Assembly (NCBI RefSeq): GCF_900700375.1 | Contig: NC_041720.1 | Coordinates: 640,695-704,694 of the forward strand | Reading direction: 5' to 3' | Length of the DNA stretch: 64,000 nt | Origin: Denticeps clupeoides | Lineage: Eukaryota; Chordata; Actinopteri; Clupeiformes; Denticipitidae | Shown here: positions 41,259-57,009 of the stretch, in pieces | How the letters are laid out: every line of letters starts with the position of its first letter | Position numbering within the stretch: position 1 is the stretch's first letter | The notes under the pieces: generated by a model | Seen by the model: only the letters and a program-made list of their open reading frames with translations | Databases searched by the model: none | Told to the model about the DNA's origin: nothing | Position numbers and translations under genes: made by a program

Positions 41259-41521
41259 CCCCAACTCCTCCCACTGGGTAAAAAAAGTGATGACATGTTG
41301 AGGAGGCGTGCACAATCAGGCCTGTCCTCGATGCAGTTATTGTCAATAAAAATTGCAGGAGACAATAAATAAAAATAGAAAATAATGGATATTATGAACA
41401 GTGCCTATACACATACACATGTGTAGTTAAAAAGTAAAACATTTCCAGTGAATCACAATCGTGAATCACAAACATCTCACCACAGTTTAGGCAACCATCA
41501 TATTTCCTGACTGCTGTTTAA

Positions 41522-42035
41522 AGTCCCCTGACATGAAAATGTGACTTTGTGAGATTATTTCACATTAATACGAGTTCCCCGAGCCTGTCTATGGTCCTGC
41601 AGTGGCTAGAAGTGGTGATGGGTGTAAAGATGGCAGCTCTGGCGGTCAGATCGGGAATTTGGAAGGATACCTCCTGTTTCTCATGCTTTTTCCGCCCAGA
41701 GAAATTCCTGCCCCGCCCCTAAATCATTATCTCCACCGACCGTCATGGCTTCCAAACGTGTGAAGCGTTGCAGTTGCTCGGTGATTGGATGTAAAAATGA
41801 GCACAAATTAAATCCTGTCCTGTCTGTACCAAACATTGTGGTTGGTGGATGGTGTTGATGACATAATTTCCACGAATGCATGCTCAACTCCTATAGGCCG
41901 CTCTTCTCCTCATCCCGCCTCTCTCCTCCTCATTAGCATTTAAAGCTACAGACGGTGAAACGCCGCATCCTGGGAAATCTTATTGTGGGACTGGATCAAA
42001 GTGGCTGGAATTCTGCACCGAGACTTAATTCCTGG
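41522..42035 (+). mobile_element. TTAA-flanked MITE (copy d)
   Basis: Starts after TTAA (41518-41521) with AGTCCCCTGACATGAAAATG. The ATG at 41745 opens MASKRVKRCSCSVIGCKNEH. The right terminus is lost after GAATTCTGCACCGAGACTTA. Confidence 0.82.
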
Positions 42036-42775
42036 CAACTGCTAAATGACGACTTAGCACAGCCGCCACCACCATAACAACTACAGCTTCAGGGATTTTC
42101 AAATGGACCCGTAGCATCATAATGGACACGTATTGTACACCATGACTCTGGGCTACAGAAGTTTGGACTTCTCCACCTCTACAACTGTAGGATTTTTTCT
42201 CTTATTGGACAAACACAAACACTGCACTGACACCAACTGCAGGCTCACTCTACCCTGGAAGGACGTCCCTCTCTGTATCACTCCTTTCTTTTTTCTCTCT
42301 CCTACAGGTTTTCCTTGTGTGCAGAAGGGTCATGTGTGGGGGTGTCAAAGCCCATGGAGACGTACTGTATGACATACTGTAACAAGACCAAAACAAAAAT
42401 GTCATGACAGGGGACCTGCAGGAAATGAGCATGTGCAGAAAACTGCCACTGTGGTTCCCAGCTTTTTATTTTGTATATCGGGCGGAGGAATGATGGAAAG
42501 AAATAAAGGACCACAAGCTGGGTCTCATTATTTAAAAAAAGGCCATAATGACATTCACTAGCGCGTCTCAAAAGCCCCAGTCGAGCACTGAGTGTATAAA
42601 TGAAGGTACTTTTCAGTATTACGCTGCATACTTCTGTATTGTGCATGCGTTTTTGAGATTATACTTTAAGAAGCTGTATTGCTTATTTTCATGAGCCATT
42701 GCCAAGAAAAGCCAGCAGGCGCGGGCTCTGCAGTAAAGAATTCATGGCAGTTGCGGTGCTGCTGTCTTGTCTTGG
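42036..42775. other. unassigned intergenic sequence
   Basis: No gene or recognised repeat. Short open frames on both strands have no motif. Confidence 0.4.
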
Positions 42776-42777
42776 GG

Positions 42778-42975
42778 TGCTAGTAGCCTAGTGGGTAACA
42801 CAATCGTCTATGAACCAGAAGACCCAGGTTCAAACCCCACTTACTACCATCATGTCCCTGAGCAAGACACTTAACCCTGAGTGTCTCCAGGGGGGACTGT
42901 CCCTGTAACTACTGACTGTAAGTCGCTCTGGATAAGGGCGTCTGGTAAATACAGTAAGTGTATAATGTAAATGTC
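42778..42975 (+). mobile_element. tRNA-derived SINE, family 1
   Basis: Full copy: TAGCCTAGTGGGTAACACAA, GGTTCAAACCCC, tail GTAAGTCGCTCTGGATAAGG. Confidence 0.92.
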
Positions 42976-43384
42976 TCCCCGAATCACCTCCATCAACAAC
43001 ATTTATTTCATATATAGTTGTAGGGTTGGAGAAGTCCAGGATGTATTCAGTGTCATGGTCTAGATTACGTGTCCATAATGATGTTACTGGTCCATTTGAA
43101 GATCCCTGAAGCTGTAGTTGTAACGGTGGTGGTGGCTGTGGTGACCCTCTGGTTTGTTTCACGGTATGTCCTTGTTAAGCAGTTGTCAGGAACCAGGATT
43201 TATTTGCTGGTCTGATCACTGGGGTCTGCCAGTAGTCTGGACGCTTGATTCCGTGTCTCGGAGAAAAACAAACAGAAGCAGCGGCAGACGGTTGCACTGT
43301 ACGACCGATACTGAAATATGTGGTTATGGTGGTATATTGGTGCTACAGTGGCCCGGTACCCTAACTAAGACAGTCTAACTAGGG

Positions 43385-44421
43385 TGAATTTAACTTTGTC
43401 TGTGTCTAACAGGGGGACTCTGTGATAAACTGGACTTTATAATTGACACTGCGTCAAAATGAAGTGAAATGAGTGTCTGGGACTTTAACAAAAAGCCAGA
43501 GAAAACAGATAGGATTTCAGATTGGATTTAAACACTGAGACTGTGTCTGAGTCCCGGACACTGACAGGCAAGCTGTTCCACAACTGTGGAGCTCTATAGG
43601 AGAAGGATCTGCTCCCAGCTGTGTCCTTCTGCACTTTTGGTACCAGTGGTGACCCCGCACCCACTGATCGAAGGGGCGTGGCTGAGTTTGCTCAGGTATT
43701 GCGGGGCGAGACCATTTAGAGCTTTATAGGTTAAAAGTAGGATTTTGTAGTCAATCCTAAATTTGATGGGTAACCAGTGCAGTGTAAGACTGGGGTGATG
43801 TGGTCAAATTTCCTGGTTCTAGTTAGAACTCTGGCTGCAGCATTCTGTACTAGCTGGAGTTTACTCATGCACCTACTAGAGCATCCAGACAATAATGCCT
43901 TGCAGTAATCTAACCTTGATGTAATAAATGCATGGACCAATTTTTCTGCATCATGCATTGAAATTATATTTCTTATTTTTCCAATATTTCTAAGGTGAAA
44001 GAACATTGTCTATGTGCAAATTGAATGCACGTAGACCTGCATCAATGATGACACCTAGATCCTTCACTTCAATACTCGGTGAGATAGAAAGGCTATCCAG
44101 GGTTATTGTGTAGTCAGACAGCTTATACCTGGCTGCTTGAGGCCCAAGTACAAGCGCTTCTGTCTTGTCAGGGTTTAACAGGGGAAAGTTGGTGAGCATC
44201 CACTGTCTAATGTCCTTCAGACAATTCTCTATATTGTTCAGCTGCTGCCTCTGATCTGGCATTGCTGACAGATACAGCTGTGTGTCGTCAGCGTAGCAAT
44301 GAAAGCTAATACCGTGTTTGCGGATGACGTCACCTAAAGGTAACATGTATAGAGAAAAAAGTAACGGACCTGGGACAGAACCTTGTGAAACACCAAACTC
44401 TACTATGTGAAGACGAATCAC
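43385..44421 (-). mobile_element. LINE fragment, L2-like
   Basis: The minus strand encodes the C-terminal half of a reverse transcriptase. 43990-44421 has [20 protein letters not shown], the catalytic YADDTQLYL and DLGVIID. 43731-44006 (another frame) has LDYCKALLSGC and QNAAARVLTRTRKFDHITPV. The 3' untranslated part extends to about 43385. The 5' half is missing and a frameshift separates the two parts, so it cannot move itself. Confidence 0.88.
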
Positions 44422-44607
44422 AATTGATATCCACGTGTTCTCCGTTCAGTGTTTGCCTCCCTCACTCTCGTGTCGCTCATGAGATGTATGAAAGAATGAC
44501 TATCTGTTCCTACACTGCACACATCTCGCCTGTGTACGTTGTTTGAAGGCTCCTAGAGCGTTTCATTTAAGTTTCCTCGTTAAAACGTCATTGTGTCGTG
44601 CATTTTC

Positions 44608-44800
44608 ATTTACATTTACAGCATTTACCAGACGCCCTTATCCAGAGCGACTTACAATCAGTAGTTACAGGGACAGTCCCCCCCTGGAGCAACTTAGGGT
44701 TAAGTGTCTTGCTCAGGGACACAATGGTAGTAAGTGGGATTTGAACCTGCGTCTTCTGGTTCATAGGCGAGTGTCTAACCCACTAGGCCACTACTGACTT
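44608..44800 (-). mobile_element. tRNA-derived SINE, family 1
   Basis: Reverse copy from GCATTTACCAGACGCCCTTA to CACTAGGCCACTACTG. Confidence 0.9.
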
Positions 44801-46049
44801 GTGCACTTGTGCCTCGAGGCTGAACGACCATATATAGCAGTTAACAATGTTCTAATTTTTTGTAAAGCATGAGTTGAAGTCCAGAGTGGAAAAGGTTTGG
44901 TCGGTGATCTTCTTTTCAGATCTGAATCCAGTTATGCTGAATCTCACACCACGCAGGATGGGAACAGATCCATCATCTTCTGTGCATCTTCTGCATTTCC
45001 CTGCTCATATTTTAACTTTGTCACTTACCGTACACGATGCCATGACAGGTGAGGTCAGGTCAGGTCGTGGCTGAAAATATGACCCTGTTGTGATTGACGC
45101 AATATTGTCATTACTTTTGTTTTTCCTTATCAGAACTTCCCACCTCAAGACCCTGGAGGCTGCGGTGGGTTCAGTCTGCGTTAAAATGGGACTTGACAAA
45201 AACACATGGTCCAAGGGGCACCATTAGCACATTTTAAAAGAAGTGTGAAGCTCTCAGGTGGTGTCACACGTCACCCTGATGAAACTGGCACATTAGAGAC
45301 TGGCCGTGAGTTTGAGTGGCACCATAACAAAAGATATTATGGAGTAACATGACTTGTGTTTATTCACATGAAATAATATTAATGAAATAATCAGGAAATG
45401 ATCTGAAGATGCAAAAATGTCTGTGTGTAAAGGACATAATTGACGTGTGTCGGAGTTGACGGTCCACTCACTTGCCCACGTCCCCTGGACCTGGTCCCCC
45501 TCGAGAGGAGTGCAGTGAGTCCCTCGGCTTATTAAAGGTGTTTTGTATGATGCAATCAGGCCATTTGTTTATCTGGGTTAATTTATGGCCCACGTAAATC
45601 ACCTAATTCCAGTTACCTGGACACAGTTTATTATAAAGGATCATTGTCTATTCATAAATATATTGATGATCGCTGAAGATGTATTTTACTTTTAGGAATG
45701 TTTTGTGAAAATTTTATTAATGTGCTGCTTTCTACCAGTGGCCTTCATACGTCAAACTATCATGAATCAGCTTAGGCTTCTGGTTAGGGTCAGAGGTCAA
45801 GCGGAACATGATCTTCCACCCTCAATAAAATTTTTCTATAGAACATATATTGAGGTATAATGTGTAAAAAGAACACGTGTAGATAACCAAAGAGCTTAAA
45901 AATGGCAAATATATGAATATAAATGCTGAAACATAAAAGTGTAATATAAAATTGGACGCTGCTCGCTCCTCTCGCGAGATCTCGGAACCGGAAGCGGAAG
46001 CGGACGGCGCTTCTCCCCCAGCCTCGTCCCTCCGGCATTCCGCGCCAGG
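44801..46049. other. intergenic and katna1 upstream region
   Basis: No gene is seen. The last 90 bp before the katna1 start are CpG-rich (CTCGCGAGATCTCGG, containing the CGCGAGA-type element common in housekeeping promoters) and probably form its promoter and 5' leader. Confidence 0.5.
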
Positions 46050-49361
<3,312 letters not shown>

Positions 49362-49689
49362 ACGTTACTCCAAATCACGCTCAACGGACACCGAAGAAGA
49401 AGCCTGCAGAGAACCGATGTGCCTTTCACGAAGGACGTGGTCAAGGTTCTTGCCCCTGTGAGAGGGTTTCACATCTCCAGCATGGCCCTGTTAACCCAGA
49501 ATTAAGAACCGACCAATCATCTTTTAGCGCGGCCTTGCACTGTTCTTGATAGACGCACTTTTACTGAAGCACAAAAGTGCCTGAGATGTTGCGAGGTTCC
49601 GTTTCGTAATTTATTTCTACAATATCAGCATCCAGAAGGTTGTGAATTTATACTTAAGGACGATAATAAATATTTTACCGTGAATAAAG

Positions 49690-50438
49690 TTTTTTTTTTT
49701 ATGAAGTCAATCTGAGATCTTTTTTTCCATTCCTGCCACATAACCAATCTGGTCCTAGTGTAAAAACATGGCACGGGTCAAAGGTCGCAGCTCCCGTCCA
49801 TCATTTCTGTCTGTTTATTGTCATACTTATTGGTTCTTTCGTTCTTGCGTTCTCATTGTTCTGTGAAACCTTGTCCTTTGTATCGGTTCTGTGTTGTGGA
49901 GGTCACGGCTTTGCTGTTTCGTAGTTGTACCAACGTGTTCGTGTCTCGATTGGACCTCCTGAAAAAGAAATCTAATTACAGTCTCAGTAATGAATAAATA
50001 TGAAGAGGCCACATGACGCCACACTCGTCTCATCTCTGGCTTTGAGTGGCCGGAGTTTCGTCCTGCTGTCACACAGTGTCAATAGGTACACTGTGTGTGT
50101 GTGTGTGTGTGTGTGCACGCACCCTGCGGCCCCGTCCTGTCCCCGTTGTCCTGGGATGGGCTCCTGAGTATGACTGGAACGTGAGTGGAACAGGACAATG
50201 ATGGCATCAGATGTCACCACACAGGACCACAGACAGTGGAGGATGACGAGTAACGAATGACGTCTTCACATTCAGGACCCACAAGGAGGGAAATCTGTAA
50301 CATCTCCTGCATGGACACGCCCGCCACCGAGGCGCTCTGTGTCTGGTACTGACAAGGGGGTCACCGAATCTGCAAGACCCTCATAGTCGGTGAGACCAGG
50401 GAACTTTTTTCTTCTGTAGATTCTCTTGTCCTTCTCTT
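49690..50438. other. katna1-ginm1 intergenic sequence
   Basis: The genes are tail to tail. It contains a (GT)n tract at 50091-50114. No gene is recognised. Confidence 0.5.
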
Positions 50439-50683
50439 TGGGGGCGGCGGTGGCCTAGCGGTTAAGGAAGCGGCCCCGTAATCAGAAGGTTGCCGGTTCG
50501 AATCCCGATCCGCCAAGGTGCCACTGAGCAAAGCACCGTCCCCACACACTGCTCCCCGGGCGCCTGTCATGGTGCCCACTGCTCACTCAGGGTGATGGTT
50601 AAATGCAGAGGACAAATTTCACTGTGTGCTGTGCTGCGCTGCAGTGTCTCACAATGGCAATCACCTCACTTTCAGTTTCTACA
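50439..50683 (+). mobile_element. tRNA-derived SINE, family 2
   Basis: Best copy in the window: GGTGGCCTAGCGGTTAAGGA, box B GGTTCGAATCCCG, CTCACTCAGGGTGATGGTTA, tail CACTTTCAGTTTC. Confidence 0.93.
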
Positions 50684-50689
50684 CGCTTT

Positions 50690-51236
50690 TAATTCCCAAA
50701 GCGACTGTATTTCTGCCACATCCACCTGTTGAAAAGTGAACCCGGTGTGTACACATGGCGCAGGTCAAAGGTCGTTTCACATTTATTTATTCTTGCAAAG
50801 CTGCCATTCTCTTCACATGCACCTGCCAATAACCTGATGAAATGACAGTTTTGGGTGCTTTATTAATATTTAGATTCATCCTTCTTCTGCAGGACAAAAG
50901 CAACGCTGAAGCAACATCGAAACTTGTGACTTGCAGAAAAATTACAGCAACATTTTTTTACACACACATATATATATATATAAAATGTGAAAAGAGACGC
51001 AGTAAAGACACCAACAGGCCCGACGTAACATCTCCCGTCACGCTTCAGCTTCTGAATGGACGAAGGCTGGACTGCTTTACGGGAGTCTACTCGCACGCGT
51101 TATCGGTTTCTCGGTCAGAAGGGACCGCCACCAGGCCGCTCCCCGATTCTCCCATCAGTCGGAAACAATTGGACCATAAAGACCGCACCCTCTGAGCCTC
51201 GGCTAACTGCTGTTAAAGTGCTAGAACGGCCGCTGA
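50690..51236 (-). other. ginm1 3' flank / probable 3' UTR
   Basis: Sequence downstream of the ginm1 stop on its strand, with a (TA)n tract at 50970-50983. No separate gene is seen. Confidence 0.4.
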
Positions 51237-53989
51237 CTACGGCTTCTTCTCGTCCTGAGGGTCCGTTTCGACGTTCTCCAGCAGGCCACATCGTTCGTCG
51301 TCTGGCAGCAGAGTGGCAGGGTTGAGGTGGAAGACGCCCCTGCGGGAAAAACCAGAAGCGGGTGGTGACTAATCGGCATGGATTAATCGACCCTTTGATG
51401 GGTTATTCGATTACTCGACAGCGGTGCGTATGCGAGCATTGGACTCACGGGGACTGGGAGGATGGGAAGACAAGGTCCAAGATGCGGATTATGACGGCCG
51501 AGCCGACCACCCCGACCACCACCACCCACATGACCAGGAAGAAGAGTGGCAGAGACTCCGCCCCAAAGTGGCGCAGGCGATCCCGCAGCTGCTCCACCCA
51601 CTGACACATGGCCTTGGGGACAGACACGTTTTTAAAGGTTTAAAGAATGTTCTCTGTAACCACAGCTGCACGGTGAAATATACCTTCCATATTTACACCG
51701 TACGCGTTGTAAAAGTTCATACACAGTTCACAATAGTGGCGTCATGAACTTGCATTATACGACGAGATGGATCCCCGGAGGGGCGTGTCAGGAAGCAGGT
51801 CGTCCGCAGGCGCCTTCTCCTCGGTGGTCCAGGGCAGGACTGTGTCCGTCCATAAGGGCGTTTCTGGCAGCTTCCCCGGCGCGCCGGTCTCCTCCTGCGT
51901 GGTCTCGCCGTGTCTGAAGAAGTAGTGGCTGGTGGTGTGCAGGACGACCTGGTCCTCAACTGTGGTGGGACGGGACAAAACCGTTAAAGACAGAGAGCAT
52001 CTTCTTATGGCTGCAGCATCACCACATCCAGCCACCTGTCTCCTGAGCTGACGCGTCTGTCATCACCACGTCGTCCTCTCTGGATGCCGTGGACAGTTTG
52101 CTCCTGGACATCGGGTAGAAGCTGGTGAACTGCAGGGCCGTCTCCAGATTTTCACTCAGCAGTAATTTCACCTCACACACGTCTTCCTGCTGCACCTGGG
52201 TTGGAATTGGAAAAAAGGGGCGTGTTTCTAGCAGACACCGCTGGCCCCGCCCACTGCTCATTTTCCTGTCTCGTGAGCTTCACTCACGGCGCTCCCGGCC
52301 ACTTCGATCACTTCCTGGGTCAGCAGCAGGACCAGGACCTCCTCGCCCGCATCGCTCTTCAGATGCAGCTGGTCCACCATCAGCCGCATGACGCAGTCCA
52401 GCACGGCGCCATCGCTGCTGTTCCCGCGGTCCACTGGGACGTTCACACGGACACAATCATCATCATCATCAAAACCTCACTGTTCTAGACACAGCTGGGA
52501 GCCACAAATTCTGCTCATTCATACTTATGTCATTCATGAAAATGCTAAATAACTTTTTGGATGTTATCGGGAAAACTTTCAAAATCGCCGGGGGGGGGGG
52601 GCGAATTAATTATTCGCCGATATGAAGACGTATTTACTTACAGAGCGAAGCCCGGCAGGGGAGCCTGGTCACCCCAGACGTCTGTTTAACATCGTTGACG
52701 TACGTCAGGTTCTCCGCCGCGCTCACGTTCAGGCCGATCTGGAAGAGGACGCCAGCGGCGTGTTGTCGCGTTACTGCCGACGCCACGTTCCTGGCGGGAT
52801 GCCGGAGACGCTCCTTACCTGCAGCTTCTCTGTGTTCTGCTGGAGATCAGTCACCACCACGTTCATCCAGACCTCCCCCTTCTTGAATAGTTAGAAAGCA
52901 AAGAAAAAACTTTCACTTTCACCAGCAAAACAACTTCTTTTTATATTCAATTGAATTTCTTTGTTTTAAAGTGCCAATTTTTAATTGAACGCTGTTTTGA
53001 TTTGTTTATTCATAATTAAATTTTCTCTGGTTAACCTTTTTTTAAAAAATGATCAAACTACATATTATTTATCTTTTATCTTGGTTCATCTTTCAACATC
53101 ATCATCTCCAAACTCGACACCTGTACGGAGAAAGTACTTTAAAATGTTTTAAGGTCCCCTATTATGAAAATGTGACTTTGTGAGATGATTTAAGATTAAT
53201 ACGAGTTCCTCTAGCCTGTCTATGGTCCTGCAGCGGTCGGTGTAAAGAGTGTTTCGGTCGTTCTGCTTCACCGTTCAGAGAGCGGCAGCTCAGACAGTCA
53301 GATCTGGAATTTGTCCCTTTATGACGTCATAAGGGGAAAGGTTATATGACTTCCTGTCTGTACCAAACATTGTGGTTGGTGAATGGTGTTGATGAGGTCA
53401 TTTCCGTGAATACCCGCTCAACTTCTATAGGCCGCTCTCCTCCTGGTCCCGCCTCTCTCCTGCTCATTAGCATTTAAAGCTACAGACAGTGAAACGGCGC
53501 GTCCTGGGAAATCTCATTGTGGGACTGGACCAAAGTGGCTGGAATTCTGCACCAAGAGACTTGAGATACAGAATTAGGGGACCAACAGGACCGATATAAA
53601 AGTAAAAAAAACAGGGGACCTTTAAATTTTATGGCAAATATTATCCTCTGAAAAACACACAGCAACACACAATTGAAGGTTTAAATTTAAAATTTAAATA
53701 TAATTCGAATTTCATAATAACGATGATGAACATTATCATTATTAGCTTTGACATGATTTAATATTTCGTATAATTTCCTCCCCCTCCCGCATTAACCAGC
53801 TGTACTGGCTTCGTCCGACTTTATTCTACTCCCTCCCGGTAAATTCGGCGCGGTGAGGGCACGGAGCGGCCCCGCCGGACCGCCGAATGCCCCCCGTACC
53901 CAGAGCCGGCGCAGCGGCGTCCCGTCGCCCAGAACGCAGGCAGAAATCAGGCAGGACGCGAGGAGCAGCGCTGCGGGTCGCGCCGCCAT
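51237..53989 (-). CDS. ginm1: Glycoprotein integral membrane protein 1
   Basis: Single-pass type I membrane glycoprotein of unknown molecular role. Eight coding exons: 53900-53989, 52819-52881, 52642-52738, 52288-52433, 52036-52195, 51754-51959, 51449-51612 and 51237-51339. They give 342 residues (human about 330). A signal peptide (MAARPAALLLASCLISACVLG) leads into NVSAAENLTYVNDV with N-glycosylation sites and GVTRLPCRA. Then come VLVLLLTQEVIEVAG and GKLPETPLW, then MCQWVEQLRDRLRHF before the membrane helix LFFLVMWVVVVGVVGSAVII. The cytoplasmic tail ends DPQDEKKP. GKLPETPL, MCQW and the helix match human GINM1 as I remember it. Phase requires the intron after exon 6 to use a GC donor (GCAAGT). 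Next to katna1, as in human 6q25. The 53.15-53.62 kb MITE sits in intron 1. Confidence 0.93.
53153..53621 (+). mobile_element. TTAA-flanked MITE (copy f, both ends intact)
   Basis: TTAA at 53149-53152 and 53622-53625 flank an element with inverted ends GGTCCCCT and AGGGGACC. Length about 469 bp. It lies in ginm1 intron 1 and is the best copy for defining the family's termini. Confidence 0.88.
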
Positions 53990-53999
53990 CTTCGCTCCT

Positions 54000-55032
54000 G
54001 TTGTTGACGGACGGCGCGGAGACGCGTCGCTGTCGAGAGCGACGACTCTGCACCGGCCAGATAGTGGGACACCAGCGCGGGAATATCTCGTGGATGTCCC
54101 GTAAATCACAACGTTTTCTCGAAGGAAAGAAAAGTCGCCTTTTCTAAAACAATAAAGTCGATGTAAAGTGTTTAGTTCTGCCAAATCCTGCTCTGTAAAT
54201 GAAAAGGTGATTAAAGGAAAGTGAGCAGAGTTGTCGATCTTGTGTAGTCGATTTGTACGCGCTGACGTCATGAAGGTGCGTAATGGGTCTACGTAGATTG
54301 CACAAACTGGAAGTCCGTTGTGGGCGCGACTGGGAGTTGCGTATGAATTAAATTCCTTATTTTAGCCATACAGCTCTGGGTCTGTCACGTTCCCAGTAAG
54401 ATGTGTACAATCTACAAATATTTTATAATAAAAACGTTTTTAATTTTGTCGTCCCTCTGGCTACATAGTTGTGTTTTTTTTTTATTAAATCTTTATATCT
54501 AATTTCATAATTGGACATTGCCATTTGTTATGTGACTGGTGGAATTACCTCTAAGCATTTAATTTTTTTAATAGTTGCCTCACCTTCTCCTGGATTAATT
54601 TCCTCTGTTATTTCAACACATTGCTTGCTGAAATTACCTTTCCAAGCATATCCCCCCCAAAAAAGCAGTTCGAAATGGCTTCTATTTCCTTTTCTGATTG
54701 AACTAAAGCCCTCCTGGATGAAACAGATGCTGGAATTACTGGAGTAGTGAGTTTGGATGGACGGACTCTCCGTCCCAGAAGAGGGGGACGAAAGGAAATC
54801 GCTTTTGTCTGAGAGAATGGGCCGTAAATCGTCTATCAGCAAGTTTCTCACGTCCCCGAACAGCCAGACAATCCACTAGCATCTCTGTCAGTTCCTTGTC
54901 AGTCTCAAATGTTGTTCTTTGCGGAGATAAAAATCTTGGCCATTGTTCCAGCCGAAGCCAGAGGAGCCTGCCCTGCCGGGGTATTTAAACCCGGCCGCCC
55001 CGTCCTGCGGCCGACTGGGAAGATCGGCGGCG
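54000..55032. other. ginm1-nephrocan divergent intergenic region
   Basis: CpG-rich ginm1 promoter sequence at about 53990-54080, then AT-rich unassigned DNA. A TATA-like TATTTAA at 54982-54988 is 45 bp before the nephrocan start codon and is a plausible core promoter. Confidence 0.45.
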
Positions 55033-56720
55033 ATGTGGCGACTCTGGCTGCTCCCCCTCGGCCTCGTCTACGGCCACGCCTGCCCGCAGAAATGCACGTG
55101 CGAGCAGGCCGGGTCGGTGCAATGTTTCAGGGTGCAGGCCGTGCCCCCGGGCCTCCAGAGAGACGTGAGGAGCCTGAAGCTGCCGTACAACCACATCAAG
55201 GAGATCAAGGTCATTTATTGTTGCTTGTCCCTTATTTGCATGAGCATATAAGGTATTGATCCTTTTTCATGTGACATTACAGTTTTTTGCTGTAATAAAT
55301 CATGTTTAATGTAGCTGATGTTCTTCAGGCAGGCGATTTCTCCATGCTGATGGAGCTGGAGGACATCAGCCTGGCCTCCTGCGGTATTGAGACGGTGGAG
55401 GTTGGTGCTTTCGGCCTGCAGCGCTCCTTGAGATCCCTGGACTTGCAGAAGAACAAGCTACGCCAGGTCCCCCGAGGTCTCCCCGCCGGCCTGGAGACCC
55501 TCCGTCTGGGTCACAACAGGATCCACAGCCTGCAGGAGTCCACGTTCGAGGGGCTCAGGAGGCTGCGGGTTCTGGAGCTGCACAACAACCTGATCAGCAG
55601 CCTGCGTGGAAACAGCCTCTCGCCGCTGGTCAGGCTGGACCGCCTCTACCTGGACGCCAACCGGATGGAAGCTGTGCAAGGAACCCTGAGGCTGCCCCAG
55701 CTCCACCTGCTGAGCATGGAGAGCAACAAGATCTCGTCTCTGTCCTCGGCCTTCTTCGCCCTCCTGCAGTCCCTCCGAACGCTACGTCTGTCGGGGAACC
55801 TCCTCGCCAGGGTTCCCCACGACCTCCCCCAAGGGCTGCTCCACCTGAACCTGGACCACAACCAGATACGAGCCCTCCGCAGCCGAGACATGGCCCAGCT
55901 GAGGAACCTCTCGGTGCTGAGCGTGTCCAACAACAGACTCGCGTCCGTGGACGGAGGCCTCCGGCTGCCCAACCTGACGGTGCTGGAGATGCCGGGAAAT
56001 AACCTGCGGGCGCTGCCCAGCAGACTGGCGCCCAGGCTGGAGCGGCTGGACTGCGGGCAGAACGGCCTGCAGGAGGTCGGCCACCAGCACCTGTCGGCCA
56101 TGAGGCACCTGAAGCACCTCTTCCTGGAGAACAACACCATCAAGCACTTTGAAGGCCACGCCCTGAGGAGCTGCTTTCAGCTGACCAACCTGGCGCTGGA
56201 GCAGAACCATCTGTCCACCGTTCCAGAAGGGTAAGACACGCCCCTTTTACCTTCCAGCCGACCTTCAGCGGGGCTTTTTACACCTAAACCCATCATGTCC
56301 ACTGTCTGCAGGCTTCCTGAGACGCTGGTTCGCCTGGATCTGAAACTCAACCGCATCGCGGCCGTCGGTGAGAAGGAGCTGAGGGGCCTGAAGCGCCTCC
56401 AGGTGCTGAACCTGCGCAACAACAGGCTGACGACGCTCGGCCTGCCCGCCCTGCTGCACCTGCCCCGGCTGCGGCGCCTCTACCTGGACCAGAACCCCTG
56501 GAACTGCAGCTGCGAGCTGCTGCGGGTGAAGAGGACGCTGCTGGCCCGCGGCGTGGACGTGGCCGGCGAGCTGTGCCACGGGCCGGGCCACGCCCCGGGG
56601 GGCGGCTGGAGGGCCAGCCTGCTGGAGCAGGACAGGTGCGAGGACCACATCAGAGAGGCGGCCGAGAGGGAGCAGCTTCAGGTGACGGACATCGAGGAGG
56701 ATTACGACTACGGGGTGTGA
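55033..56720 (+). CDS. nepn: Nephrocan-like small leucine-rich repeat protein
   Basis: Secreted leucine-rich repeat proteoglycan-type protein; mouse nephrocan is reported to dampen TGF-beta signalling. Three coding exons: 55033-55209, 55329-56230 and 56312-56720, 495 residues (mouse nephrocan about 512). Signal peptide MWRLWLLPLGLVYGHA, then the cysteine cluster CPQKCTCEQAGSVQC of small leucine-rich proteoglycans. Roughly 16 LxxLxLxxNxL repeats follow, then a cysteine cap beginning NPWNCSCELLRV. The acidic tyrosine-bearing tail IEEDYDYGV could be sulphated. The neighbour nus1 matches the mammalian Nepn-Nus1 neighbourhood, which supports this over podocan or chondroadherin relatives. Polyadenylation signal AATAAA at 56777. 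Confidence 0.78.
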
Positions 56721-56776
56721 CGCGCAGAACCCCGATTTATCTTTTTGTATTTATCAGTCAATGTAATTCTATGCAC

Positions 56777-56782
56777 AATAAA
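56777..56782 (+). terminator. nepn polyadenylation signal
   Basis: AATAAA 57 bp after the stop codon, giving a very short 3' UTR. Confidence 0.75.
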
Positions 56783-57009
56783 TGGCTATACAGTCACCTG
56801 CGGCGTTCATTCATTCCAAACGTGTCTGTCTCCTCCTGACATGGACATGATGGCCACGTGAACTTCTCTTACGTTTTCATTTACCGGACGGCCTCATCCA
56901 GAACGCCGGGGACAGTCCCCCTGGAGACCACCACCACGGCCCCATTAGTGGGGTTTGAATCTGGGACTTTGTGCTCTTCTCGTCCATTTTGGAAAGTAAG
57001 AACATTCAT

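Noticed and set aside
50439-50520. tRNA gene suggested by boxes A and B
   Set aside because: It is the head of a SINE family with many copies, without a tRNA cloverleaf end or terminator.
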